Below are positions 12,464-23,293 of a stretch of 64,000 bases of DNA, one piece after another. The DNA is from Girardinichthys multiradiatus (Eukaryota > Chordata > Actinopteri > Cyprinodontiformes > Goodeidae), in contig NC_061811.1 in assembly GCF_021462225.1 (NCBI RefSeq), positions 25,381,663-25,445,662 of the forward strand, given 5' to 3'. The translations under genes and the position numbers were made by a program. Numbering within the stretch: position 1 is the stretch's first letter; each line of letters begins with the position of its first letter. The notes under the pieces are model-generated. The model saw nothing but the letters and a program-made list of their open reading frames with translations, made no database searches and was not told where the DNA came from.

Positions 12464-14089
12464 TTCTGGAAGGTGCTCTATTGGCATGAGATCCAGTGAC
12501 TGTGGAGGACAAGGCAAGTGACCTCTTGCTGTCACGATGTGGTTTTGGATCGGACCAAAATGCAGACAAGAGCTCGGCAGCTGCATCTTAGTAATTCTTC
12601 AATTTATTTACAAAGGACAAAAGTCGTAGCAAAAACAATGCAGGTACGAATCAGAGTCAGGATACAAGGACTTACAAAGACACTGCAGGCACTCGAGGCA
12701 AAAACATAACAAAGATTTCCAAAACGAAGCAAAAACAAAGCACAGAAATGGTAGGGAACGGGGTTGTGACAAACACAAGGAACCAGCAACCAACAATGAC
12801 ATAACACCAACCAATATACTGAGGGATGACAAAGGGCAGGTAATCAGAGAAAACAGGGAACAGGTGTGACAAGGAGGCAGGAACAGGTGAAACAAATACA
12901 AAGGCTGAGGATGGGCAAAGTAACTAATAAACAATAAACAGAAACACAGACCAAGCAAACCTATAGACAAAGATAAATAATCAAATGGGGAATAAGAAAA
13001 CTAGAATAATCATGACTAAAGTAAACAGAGAAACTAGAGGGAACATAGGAACAACAATAACAACCTGAGAACAAACAAAGAACCCATAAAGAAAACCTGA
13101 ATACAAAAGTAAACAAACCTAACCACACTGACTGAATTAACTGGAAAGGAAACAGAAAATAAACTAGTTAACAAGAAGAGTGCAAAGGAACAAATAATAA
13201 AACACAATTAAACACAACCCCCTCACCTCCCCCGCCCAAAACTTGCACACAAATGGCAAGAAGATTGAAATAAACATCAGTTATTAATATCGGCCCAATT
13301 TTACTAATAAGACTGACATGTCAAAAAATACCAATCGCGTGTATTTTTCAATCGTGAGTATTTTTCTAGTCATACTGACACTTAAAGCGCTTAACACTAG
13401 AGCCACATTCAACCAATCACAAATGCAGATTAGTAGGCAACCTGGGGGTAAATGCCTTGCCCAGGGACACCTCAACATGTGGACACTGAAATTGAACCCA
13501 GAACCATACCATTGCAGGTCATCTACTCTACCCACTGAGGCACAGCCACCTGCAAAGTATCCCACATACCTTTATGCTGTCGCCTCAGTTTCCTGTTGTC
13601 AGCTGACAGGAGCTGCACCCCATGTGATCTTCTGCTGCTGTAACCCTATGCTTGGTTTGAAATGTTGTGCTTTCATAGATTGTATTCGGCATACATTGGT
13701 TGTAGTGAGTGGTTCTTTGAGCTACTGTTACCTTTCTATAGTCTAAAACCTGTCAACCCATCCTCTACTGAGCTCTGACATAAACAACGCATTTTTGTCA
13801 CACAAGTCCTTATTACTGTGTTTTTTTTTTCAGACCATATTGTGTAAACCACAGATATGGTTGTGGTTGAAAATCCTCCCAGATATAGTTTCTAAAATAG
13901 TCCAACCAGCCCGTCCGACACCAATAACAATCTCTTGTTCAAAGTCTTTTAAATCTCCTTTATACCCCATTTTGATGCTTGGTTTGAACTTCAGCAGGTT
14001 GTCTAGATGCCTCAGTGCATTGAGTTGCTGCCATGTGATTGATTTGATTCCTTATTCGGAATAAGAAGCAGGTGTGCTTAATAAAGTAG
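12464..14089 (-). mobile_element. Older antisense Tc1 relic of the same family, split by an insertion
   Basis: Read on the minus strand, 14089 down to about 13575 follows the 5' half of the 10977 element: the end ACTTTATTAAGCACACCTGC, then ATCACATGGCAGCAACTCAA, then a start region with degraded MGYKGDLKDFEQ-like coding and a piece like the RPHRVPLLSAKN segment. The segment 12464-12508 is the reverse complement of the same family's region around PQSPDLNPIEHL. The two parts are separated by about 1 kb of unrelated repeat. It is far more diverged than the 10977 copy, from which it is only about 300 bp away in opposite orientation. Confidence 0.7.
12528..13560. mobile_element. Unclassified repeat material inserted in the Tc1 relic
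   Basis: This interval interrupts the antisense Tc1 relic. Its left part, from CTGTCACGATGTGGTTTTGG to about 13250, is A-rich on the plus strand without a coding signal. Its right part (about 13430-13560) contains phrases such as ATGCCTTGCCCAGGGACACC and CCACTGAGGCACAGCCACC, which I associate with dispersed fish repeats. I cannot assign either part to a family with certainty, and the exact boundaries are not defined. Confidence 0.4.
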
Positions 14090-14437
14090 TAGTATACAGA
14101 TGGTCATCTGAGTATTGTGTTGTCTCTAGTAACCATTCGACTGAAAACTGGTGGGCTGTCTACGACTTCAGTACTGTAGATATTATTTCCTTTCGTAAAA
14201 AAAATTCTCGATTTACACAGTTTCTGCAATTTCATAAATAAAAACTCAGAAAGCAATGTTGGTAACCTAGGCAGCAACAATGCCAACATTACCGACACCA
14301 AAATGCAGAAGAAGATTCTGAGTAATGTCAAACAAGTCTCACCCAAATAGTTATTGCCTCAGCTCGTGTTTTTTGACACTGTATTTATCCTTTTGTTTCA
14401 GTCAGTAACTTCTTTAGCTTAGATTTAAAGTGTAATA

Positions 14438-14692
14438 CAACCCCTGGCAAAAATTATGGAATCACCGGTCTCTGAGGATGTTCCTTCAGTTGTTGAATTT
14501 TGTAGAAAAAAAACAGATCACAGACATGACAAAAAACTAAAGGCATTTCAAATGGCAACTTTCTGGCTTTAAGAAATACTATAAGAAATCACAAAAAATT
14601 ATTGTGGTAGCCAGTAACCGTTACATTTTTAGAACAAGCACAGGGAATAAATTATGGAATCACTCAATTTTGAGGAAGAAAATATGGAATCA
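14438..14692 (+). repeat. Left inverted terminal repeat of the 14438-16117 element
   Basis: It begins CAACCCCTGGCAAAAATTAT next to the TA target site. The reverse complement of 15864-16117 matches it along nearly the whole length. Confidence 0.93.
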
Positions 14693-14815
14693 CCCTGCAA
14701 ATTGTCATTACAAACAATAACACCTGCATCAGATTAAATCTGCTCGTTAGTGTCCAGGTAAAAAGGAGTGATCACACCTTGGAGACCTGATGCAACAAGA
14801 GGACTGACATGAATC

Positions 14816-15832
14816 ATGGCTCCAACACCAGAGATGTCACTTGAAAAAAAGGAGAGGATTATCAAACTCCTTAAAGAGGGTAAATCATCACACAGTGTTG
14901 CACAAGATGTTGGTTGTTCACAGTCAGCTGTTGTTTGGACGAAGTCCAAACAACATGGGAAGGTGTTTAAAGGCAAGCATACTGGTAGACCAAGGAAGAC
15001 ATCAAAGCGTCAAGACAGAAAACTTAAAGCAATATGCCTTGAAAACAGAAAATGTACAACAAAACAAATGAGGAACAAATGGGAGGAAACTGGAGTCAAC
15101 GTCTGTGACCGAACTGTAAGAAACTGCCTAACGGAAATGGGATTTACATACAGAAAAGCTAAAGGGAAGCCATTACTTACACCTAAACAGAAAAAAACAA
15201 GGTTACAATGGGCTAAGGAAAGGCAATCGTGGACTGTGGATGACTGGATGAAAGTCATATTCAGTGATGAATCTCGAATCTGCATTGGGCAACGTGATGA
15301 TGCTGAAACTTTTGTTTGGTGCCGTTCCAAAGAGATTTATGCAGACGACTGTCTGAAGAAAACATGCAAATTTCCACAGTCATTGATGAAATGGGGCTGC
15401 ATGTCAGGTAAAAGCACTGGGGAGATGGCTGTCATTACATCTTCAATAAATGCACAGGTTTACATTGACATTTTGGACACTTTTCTTATCCCATCTATCG
15501 AAAGGATGTTTGGGGATGATGACATCATTTTTCAGGATGATAATGCATCTTGTCATAGAGCAAAAACTGTGAAAACATTCCTTGAAGAAAGACACATAAG
15601 GTCAATGTCATGGTGTGCAAACAGTCCGGATTTCAATCCCATTGAAAATCTGTGGTGGAAGTTAAAGAAAATGGTCCATGACAAGGCTCCAACCTGCAAA
15701 GCTGATCTGGCAACAGCAATCAGAGAAAGCTGGAGTCAGATTGGTGAAGAGTACTGTTTGTCACTCATTAAGTCAATGCCTCAGAGACTGCAAGCAGTTA
15801 TAAAGGCCAGAGGTGGTGCAACAAAGTACTAG
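14816..15832 (+). CDS. Tc1-like DD34E transposase, intact (338 aa)
   Basis: The protein should bind the terminal repeats and carry out cut-and-paste transposition in the nucleus. Residues about 1-45 form the first helix-turn-helix (KKERIIKLLKEGKSSHSVAQ, GCSQSAV). GRPR at 57-60 is the linker motif seen in Tc1 proteins. Residues about 65-115 form the second DNA-binding helix set, ending in the MGFTYRKAKGKPLL stretch. The catalytic domain shows D151 in IFSDESR, D242 in FQDDNASCHRA and E277 in PIENLWW, with exactly 34 residues between the last two. The C terminus GGATKY is typical. The length is normal (about 340 aa). The start at 14816 (AATCATGG) is chosen because the ATG 7 bases upstream is out of frame. 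No internal stop or frameshift is seen. Activity is inferred, not shown. Confidence 0.95.
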   Translation: MAPTPEMSLEKKERIIKLLKEGKSSHSVAQDVGCSQSAVVWTKSKQHGKVFKGKHTGRPRKTSKRQDRKLKAICLENRKCTTKQMRNKWEETGVNVCDRTVRNCLTEMGFTYRKAKGKPLLTPKQKKTRLQWAKERQSWTVDDWMKVIFSDESRICIGQRDDAETFVWCRSKEIYADDCLKKTCKFPQSLMKWGCMSGKSTGEMAVITSSINAQVYIDILDTFLIPSIERMFGDDDIIFQDDNASCHRAKTVKTFLEERHIRSMSWCANSPDFNPIENLWWKLKKMVHDKAPTCKADLATAIRESWSQIGEEYCLSLIKSMPQRLQAVIKARGGATKY

Positions 15833-15863
15833 TGATGTGTTATTTTGTTTGTTTGTTTTTCAT

Positions 15864-16117
15864 GATTCCATATTTTCTTCCTCAAAATCGAGTGACTCCA
15901 TCATATATTCCCTGTGCTTGTTCTAAAAATGTAACTGTTACTCGCTACCACAATAATTTTTTGCTATTTCTTTTAGTATTTCTTAAAGCCAGAAAGTTGC
16001 CATTTGAAATGCCTTTAGTTTTTTGTCATGTCTGTGATCTGTTTTTTTTCTACAAAATTCAACAACCGAAGGAACATCCTCAGAGACTGGTGATTCCATA
16101 ATTTTTGCCAGGGGTTG
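15864..16117 (-). repeat. Right inverted terminal repeat of the 14438-16117 element
   Basis: It ends GCCAGGGGTTG before TA and is the inverted partner of 14438-14692. Confidence 0.93.
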
Positions 16118-18339
16118 TAGTAGGGTTATTAAAAATCTCCACTATGGAAAGGTTTTTTCTTTTACTGTTTTTTCAAAAAGGCCCATGTTGATGTGAAGAA
16201 GGTCCAAGCTGTTCATCAGGCAAAGGGTCAGTTCACAGAGGAGCCATTTACACTAGTTACAACTATCTTGTATTTATCACATTTAAACATTTTATGTAAA
16301 TGCTTTTTCACCCAACTTCAAGTTTTGTTTTTTATTAACTAGTTTTAAGTACCAGATAATGCTGCTTCTTACAACCCATCTTGTATTTGTCCCAGTCTTG
16401 CCTTTGTCCCTCTCTTCTTCTCTGTCTGACATACTGTCATTCTCTTACTTCTCCTCACCATTGCCCTCTTCATTCACCCTTCCATCTTCATCTCTTGCTT
16501 TTCCCTCCCTCCTTTTCTTCTCTGCAGCCATTTCAATCTCTCCAAGACTTTTTCAAGGTTTTTTAATTCTGTTCCTTCTTCCGCTGCATCTTCTCCTGCT
16601 TGTCACTACTTTCCTGTCATCTTCTTCATTGTCATTGATTATTCTGTCTCTCCTTTTATTCTCCTACCTATTTCATTTGTTTGTGTTGTTCCTTCTCTCC
16701 TCCTGTGCCTATACTCTTGTCCTCGTCTGTCCATCTTGTTTCCTACTGCTCCTCCCTTTTCTCCTTCCACCGTGAGTCATTTCGTGCTCTCTGTTCCTCT
16801 TACTACGCCAGAGAGCCATTCAAGACAGACATTCATCAGCGGCCTGAGATGATAGATGCTGCTCGCCACATCTCCAGCAGCCTGTTAGCCCTGGGTGATG
16901 CCTTATGCATACAGATATCACCTGGCTGGCTGTAGACTCTTTGCTCGTCAAAGATCTACAAACACGCAAAATAACCATTAAGTTTGCACTAGGTGCTGCT
17001 GGTGTCTGAGACTGACTCTGGATAGAATAGAGAAGTTTAATGAATGTAAAAATTGTATGATATGTATAATTCAGATTTAATAAAGTGCATAAAAGTGCAA
17101 GTGGTGGATTCATCTGTTTGCATATGGGCGTATTGAGATTGTTAGGTATGTAAATTCCAGGGGAGTTGGTTAATTGGGTCTGAAAAAGAGGTGGGTGTGT
17201 CTCTCTCCACTATGACAGGCTTATTTACATAGCAAAGCTGTAATTACCCTAACGAAGCCCCCATCCTATCAGGGAGAGTGTATACACATATATACATGCG
17301 CACACAATCCCATACACACTCCCAATCCCCAAACAGGTTGGAGCTCAATCGTGCCAAACCTGTATTTTTCATCACTCCAGATTCCTCTCAGAAGCCTTCC
17401 ATTCACATGTTCATTTCTAAATGAATGGCATCTTTTGGCATGCCAATCAGCTGGTTTGTTGGGATGTCTCTATCAGAGCTCACTGACTTCTTACAGAGAT
17501 GTGGGACTCCTTCCAGCACTTTGGAGTCACTTCCTTCCTTCTCCTTGTGTGCAAGCTTTTGTAAAAACAGGCTTTCCCTTCGTGAGGTCGGGTTAGTATA
17601 AATTCTTTTACCCGGAAGAAGGTCAGGCAGTCCTGTCCCTAATGACATTGGCAGAGAGGCGGGGTACTCCATCACAGGACCAGCACAGAAAAACAGACGA
17701 CCATACTTCTTTTTTTTTCTTCTTTTTTTTTACCGTGTCTTGTCCGGCGGAGAAACACTCAGAATTATTGTCTGAGTGCCAGGAAAAAGCCCAATAGATT
17801 TACTTTCACAAGTGGAGCGTTACAACCATACGTCACTCGCACACAAACAATCTAAATTTAACGGTTATTGCACCATGCACGTTTTTTGGAAAAGATGTTT
17901 ACACAGACATGCAGCCAAAAGAAATAAATGTTGAAACCCTGAGGGATACTCTCTAAAGTCTGCTGCTTGTTGCTTATACTAGGAATACTCAGTGTTTAGA
18001 CAGTAATATATATGTATGTATATAATTAATGTTTCATACCAATGATTTGCAATACTGTATAGACTATTTATAACGTGAAGCTCTAAAATCAGATGCTCCT
18101 CCTTCTGTCCCTGCGCCATTTCAGATCCTTGCAGTTTTAGTTGTTTTTCCAATATTTTGGACTGACCATGCATCAGTTCATTGCAGCCAGAAGGATGTTT
18201 CATACCTGCTTTCACACACAACAATTTTAAGTTGTTTTCTATATTCTTCACATTGTTTACTGTAGGGAAACAGTGTTTTGTGACTCCAGTAATACTAGCA
18301 GGAAGTTTCTTAAGAGTTATTTGGGTATGAATAGGGGTC
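16118..18339. other. Unassigned stretch with a pyrimidine-rich tract
   Basis: Positions 16359-16800 are strongly CT-rich on the plus strand, and the 138-codon frame there is a composition effect (Leu/Ser/Phe/Pro only). T runs occur at 17708-17732. No exon or transposon end was recognised. Confidence 0.4.
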
Positions 18340-18990
18340 CTTCACTGTCCTTATGTCATGTTAAAGCCACACATTTTTATGTATTTTATTGGGATTTTAT
18401 GAGACAAAAAAGCAAAGTTAGGCATAGTTGTGAAGTGGAAGAAAGTGATGCATAGTTTGCATTTCTATTCACTCCTCTTTATTTAAGATAAACCAGTTGC
18501 CTTCAAAAGCTAATCTGTAAATAGACACCTAGGCATTTTTTAATCTTAGTGTTAATGCAGCTGTTCTGTGAAGCCCTCAGAGCTTTGTTAGAGAACATTT
18601 AGTGAACAAACAGCATCATGGAGACCACGAAACACAGCAGACAGGTCAGAGATAAAGTTGTAGAGACGCTAAAAGCGAGGTTAGGTTATCATATAATATC
18701 CAAAGCCTTCGACTTCTCACAGAGCATTGTTCAATCCATAATACAAAATATAAAGAGTACAACTACAAATCTGACAAGAAATTGTTATTCAACTAAACTG
18801 ACACATTAGGCAAGGAGAGCATTAATCAGAAAAGCACCCGAGAAGCCCTTGGTAGCACTGGAGGAGTTGTAGAGAGTTCCAGACCAGGTGGGGAATTAGC
18901 TGATATGACAATTATTAGTGGTACACTTCAAATCTGCCCTCTACAAAAGATTGACGAGAAATTAGCCACTGCTAAAAAAAAATAGAAATC
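18340..18990 (+). mobile_element. 5' half of a decayed Tc1-like element
   Basis: Upstream sequence with TTTTATTGGGATTTTATG and TGTGAAGTGGAAGAAAGTGA matches the terminal-repeat phrases of a Tc1 family that recurs in this window (29280, 34424, 57270). At 18618 a truncated transposase start reads METTKHSRQVRDKVVETLKA and SQSIVQSIIQNIK, the first helix-turn-helix of the family. It stops after 63 codons; frame-shifted remnants such as RRALIRKAPEK follow to about 18900. The catalytic half is missing. Confidence 0.75.
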
Positions 18991-19239
18991 TATAAGAAAT
19001 GCAATTTGCAATACCACAAACCATGTAAAACCTTTAAAACATATAGCACATTTCTTCATTAAAAATTCATATTGTAAAGCTTATTTATTCTCAATCACAC
19101 TCTCCAGCGATACAGTTGGATTACATAAAACTGACCATTTATTCTGGTTAACCTTAATATCACCTGAAATATTAAATCGATTTTCAGTAACAATTAAAAT
19201 AATAACATAAACTGTTAGAAATCACTTGTGTTAAACGTT

Positions 19240-19808
19240 CACTGTGATGACTGCCAGCGGGAGCTTAGTGCCGATAGTCCGGTCAGATCTTTACCGGGCT
19301 AGCTCGCCTCACCGCCGGTAGGGCTGGCGAGGCGAGCCAGTTACTACGCCGGGAACGGAAAACTCCGAACACGTCAGAGCACGTTTGAAATTAAGCGATG
19401 TCTAGATAAATCAAGCAGATATTTCACGTCTACATAGTTATATTCCCGCACTAAAAACATTGTAGAAGTTCATTTGTGTCACAGAAAGTGTAATTTTCCA
19501 TAATTTACTCACAGCTTTTGTTGCTATGGTCCGCCATGGCTTCCCCTGCTTGACCAATCCGCTTCGACCCGCAATGAATTATGGGAAACGATGGGCCGCG
19601 AAGGATATTCACGACCCATCCTTCAAATCGGGCAAAATAAGGACACATTTGTCGGCCACATTTGAGGGAGTCATGATTCATGAATTGGGACAGCCTTCGT
19701 CGCCACGCTGTAACGTAATCGGCCTACAAATACGGCCTTCGAAGGATGCAGCCCCTGAGGCTGACTTCCGGGTCAGCCTCGGCGTTGGTACATTCCCTTT
19801 CCGGTTGA
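19240..19808. other. CpG-rich unclassified region with two perfect hairpins
   Basis: CpG content is high against the AT-rich surroundings. Two exact inverted repeats stand out. GCTCGCCTC (19302-19310) pairs with GAGGCGAGC (19329-19337). GAGGCTGAC (19757-19765) pairs with GTCAGCCTC (19772-19780) around a 6-base loop. CGAAGGAT also recurs near 19600 and 19740. A 96-codon plus-strand frame (19526-19816) has no recognisable domain. It runs without a break into the 20-bp tandem array, so both may belong to one mobile element of unknown family. A CpG-island promoter is the other reading. Confidence 0.5.
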
Positions 19809-19970
19809 TTTTCTGAAATGTAAATTTGTTTTCTGAAATGTAAATTTGTTTTCTGAAATGTTAATTTGTTTTCTGAAATGTAAATTTGTTTTCTGAAATG
19901 TAAATTTGTTTTCTGAAATGTAAATTTGTTTTCTGAAATGTAAATTTGTTTTCTGAAATGTAAATTTGTT
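19809..19970. repeat. 20-bp minisatellite, about 8 copies
   Basis: The unit TTTTCTGAAATGTAAATTTG repeats about eight times, almost perfectly; one unit has TTAATTTG in place of TAAATTTG. Because 20 is not divisible by three, the minus-strand frames cycle through FQKTN, LHFRK and QIYISEN. These frames are not genes. There are no spacers between units, so this is not a CRISPR array. Confidence 0.97.
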
Positions 19971-22789
19971 TCGGTACTTGTAAAAGTGTTTTGCACCCCC
20001 CGGCCACCGTAGGTCTATCATATAAAACCACAATGAAATGACTGTAATGCGACAACATTGCACAAATATGTTTTGCAAAGCTTGCTGCATCTGGCATCCA
20101 CAAAGCCTCAACCCAAGAGAGTGAGCTAATCAATCGTTTTGTCACCAGTGCAGAGCTTGCTCAACACTGGCAGCAGGCGGATGTGAGTGCGTCTCCATTA
20201 ACAGTGAAACAAAGACTTTTGAACTACAGCCTTATGAGTATAGGGGCAGACAAGAAGCCACAGACTGAAATTATGCAGTACGTTTAACACCTGGACAATA
20301 ATGAAAAGGAGCAAAATCTTTTTCTTTGGTGAATCTACCTTTAGACTGTTTGAGACATCTTGAAAATCTACTAGCCAGAGGAGTAAATGTGAGCTATACA
20401 TTGAGTGCTTTCTATGATTTCCTCTCTTTTCTTATCTTATTTAGAAAAGTTACCTTAACTTCTCTTATAATGACTTGTACACATGAACGTACTTGTTGGT
20501 AATGTGAAAGAAAGTGGTGACTTCGGTGCATGAGAGGAAAGCAGCATAAAAGGATATAAGAGCTGAAAAGCAGCTGAGCAACATCTTTCTGAAAACCAGA
20601 CATGTTGCATCTTTGTTTGAGGTTCTGCGTCCCGGGTCATCAGACACAAAAGCAACATCTCCACATGCTCTGTTATAAGCTTTCTTACAAATGTTTATAA
20701 ATGCAACAAAATTCTTCCATTAGTTAAGCTCTAGATTAATTACAGCTCCGCCCAGTAATAAAAAAAAAAAAAAATCCAGGTTCATATTTTCAAAGCCTCC
20801 TACATCCTTCTAGCGGAGAACTTTAAATAATATTTTTAGATAGTGATTATTGAATGACATTTTCCAAGAAATTTCAGCTGAGTATTAAGAGTTGTTGAAC
20901 AATGGAGGACTCAAGAGAGGAACAAATGCAAGAAAAAAAAAAGTCAATCTTGTTTTCTTCCGAAAGGTACGCATTTCCTAAGATGCAATCACTTTTATCA
21001 CATATTTAGGGGTGTCCAAGAGCTTCTATCCTGCAACTTTTATATCATCACCTTTCTAAAATAATGGCCCGAGACATTTTTTCAAGTTTTTTAGGAAACA
21101 CAAAAAACTTCACCAAATATATGTAATATTTCTTAACAATTTCACTCAAAAAGGTAATAATTGACACAACAATATCTTATGGTCCTTTTTATTAAATTGC
21201 ATATATTTCTCAATCAGTTCATATAATGTGAAAAATTTAAAGAAAACAGTTGATGAAGTAATAAAAAAAAGAAAAAGAAAACAGTTGACAAACATTTATC
21301 ACTTGTTACAGCCAGAGGTTCTGGAGATCTTCCACTCTTTGCTAAATGCTAGCTTCATGAATGGAGCTACTTTGTGGACAAAACTGCTGACTGAAAGACA
21401 GAATTAAAATACTAAATATCTATGCAATATTTCATGCCTAGCCTATATTGTGGTAATCTTTATCACTTACCAATAAGGGATGAGCCCTGAATTATGGAAA
21501 TAGCTTCAGTGGCTGAGTAGATTTTCGTTTTTCTTGAAGCGATTGCCATTTTGAAAAGCCTGTAAAACTCTCTAAATAACACTCTTGACATAGGCCATTA
21601 TACAACAGGCATGGAATTGCATGACCTCCTCAACTGAGGATTTAGACAATTTTACAAGAGGTGGCTAGCATCATGAGGAGATGATTTAGGAGAAAGAAAT
21701 AATTTTTGACAAAGAATTACTTTTTTAGGAAGGTGACGATATGCATCTCTTCTTCAACACACCTATCTGACTCCAGTCCTCGAGAAAATGTGTTTACTAC
21801 TGCAAAATATTTATGCATGTGTCAGCCATATTGAATTTTGAGGTTGGTGTTGGTGTTGGTGATTAAGACAGCTTTCTTGTTTGGTTTTTCCAAGTTGAAA
21901 ATGCAACTCCTGAGTACAAACTGATTGCACATATAAACATTATATCCATGTTTTTATGACAAAAACACAACAAAGTCAAAAAGCCCAGATCCTGCTGTGC
22001 TGCTGTTTTAAAAATGTTTGTTGTTATGGTGGTACCTGGAAAACTTTGGCTGTCACACTGTTTCCTTTCTTGCCATCTATGTTGGCATATCTAAAAATGG
22101 TTTTTACCTGGGTTGGATACACGAGGAGATGAAATGCATTTTGTATAACAATAAGTCCTGTCATGTCTTTCTAGCATTTCTGTTAAGTATGATGCATAAA
22201 ACAGGGCATGCATGTATTGGGATGAATGTCGTAAAATTATGCATGTTCTACTGAATTAGGACTAAATAAGTAACTATTTGTCTAAAGGCCACTGTCTCGC
22301 CTCATTTTCTTTTTCCAAAATTAAGGATCCACAGACTATATGGGCATGAAAGTTCAATGTTCCATCCACAGTCAATGAGTGGTCCTAAGTGGTCATGTCA
22401 TTATTTGCTGAATTAATCACAAAATAGGTTGTCCACCTATCAGTTGCAACCAATCCAAGCATGCCGAATGCTCATGAGGCAGACTGAGCATCTCCATAGC
22501 TCAGCTTGACATGAAAAAATGTTAGTGGTCTCTTTGCTGCAACATTTAAGTAGAACTTGCATAAAATCTGTAGCAAATGAGCTTTGGACTTAGTGTATTC
22601 TGTTTTTTAATTACAAGGGCACACAAAGGTTCAGCATGAACATGATGTTTCTATATGGCAAAAACAATGTCAAATGTTCAATGGCTGCATGATAACAGGT
22701 AAACGGTAAATGTCTGGGATCGAAGATTATTAAAATTGATTTTGTAATGAAGTAAAAAAAAAGTTTCTTACTGGCAGAGGAGAAGATGG
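19971..22789. other. Unassigned stretch with possible MITE pieces
   Basis: No exon recognised. An A run lies at 20760-20774. The phrase GGGGTGTCCAAGAGCTTCTA near 21009 and CTTCAACACACCTATCTGAC near 21754 resemble the ends of the MITE family seen at 44750, 54730 and 62870, but no complete copy can be delimited. Confidence 0.35.
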
Positions 22790-23291
22790 CTATCCAGGAG
22801 GAGGTTAGTATATCCATGGTAGCTGCGGTTGGCAGGGGATTGGTGAGTGGGTTTGTTGGTTATTGGCTCTTTGTCCTATTTCCAGGCTAGAGTGGTGGAG
22901 TGGTGAATTTTGGAGGGTGGACAGGTGGGTGAATGAGTGATGGGAAATCCAGTTAGGTAGTTTTAGGAGGACAGCCAGAAGAAATTCAATGAGGGAGTAC
23001 TGATGGAAGTTCTCCAAACAGATAGAGGGGACAAGAAAGCACACTGGAGTTAGGGAACAGAACATTAACAAGGGAATTAAACTTTATGTGGAGGAGAGAC
23101 AGTGAAGGTGAGTGTTATAAACTCGAGGCGCGTACAGAACCTGATTACCGCTCATGTGAGCAAAGCAATCTGGCATCTGCCTCTGGGAATCCGCTCCTCT
23201 TTAAGCTCCTCCTGATTGGCCTTGATGAACTCCAGCTGGAGGACACACCTGCCTGTCACACCCTGTAATGAGAGGAGGTTGGAGAAACACA
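22790..23291. repeat. Dispersed repeat, copy 1 (partner at 50862-51285)
   Basis: The left end (GAGGAGGTTAGTATATCCATGG) and the right end (ACACCTGCCTGTCACACCCTG, then GGAGAAACAC) match the second copy in the same order and orientation. The middle parts are much less alike. The family is not known to me, and no coding signal is present. The MITE at 23294 is inserted at its right end. Confidence 0.5.
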
Positions 23292-23293
23292 TA

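Larger units (their letters stand above)
14438..16117 (+). mobile_element. Full-length Tc1-like transposon with long IR/DR ends and intact transposase
   Basis: The 1680-bp element is flanked by TA at 14436-14437 and 16118-16119. Its inverted terminal repeats are about 255 bp (14438-14692 and 15864-16117) and differ at roughly ten positions by eye. Each repeat holds an outer and an inner copy of a short direct repeat of the type TATGGAATCAC, near 14454, 14651 and 14683 on the left. That is the IR/DR arrangement known from Sleeping Beauty-type fish elements. It carries one uninterrupted gene. Both ends, the target duplication and the gene being present makes it the best candidate here for a mobile or recently mobile element. 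Confidence 0.95.

Noticed and set aside
16359..16775. 138-codon Leu/Ser/Phe-rich frame resembling a membrane protein
   Set aside because: It is an effect of a CT-rich tract; hydrophobic content follows from pyrimidine composition.
19809..19970. Possible CRISPR-like repeat array
   Set aside because: Units are directly adjacent with no spacers, and the genome is eukaryotic.
19724..20145. Minus-strand frames with FQKTN/LHFRK/QIYISEN repeats
   Set aside because: Produced by the 20-bp minisatellite cycling through frames; no start context or domain.
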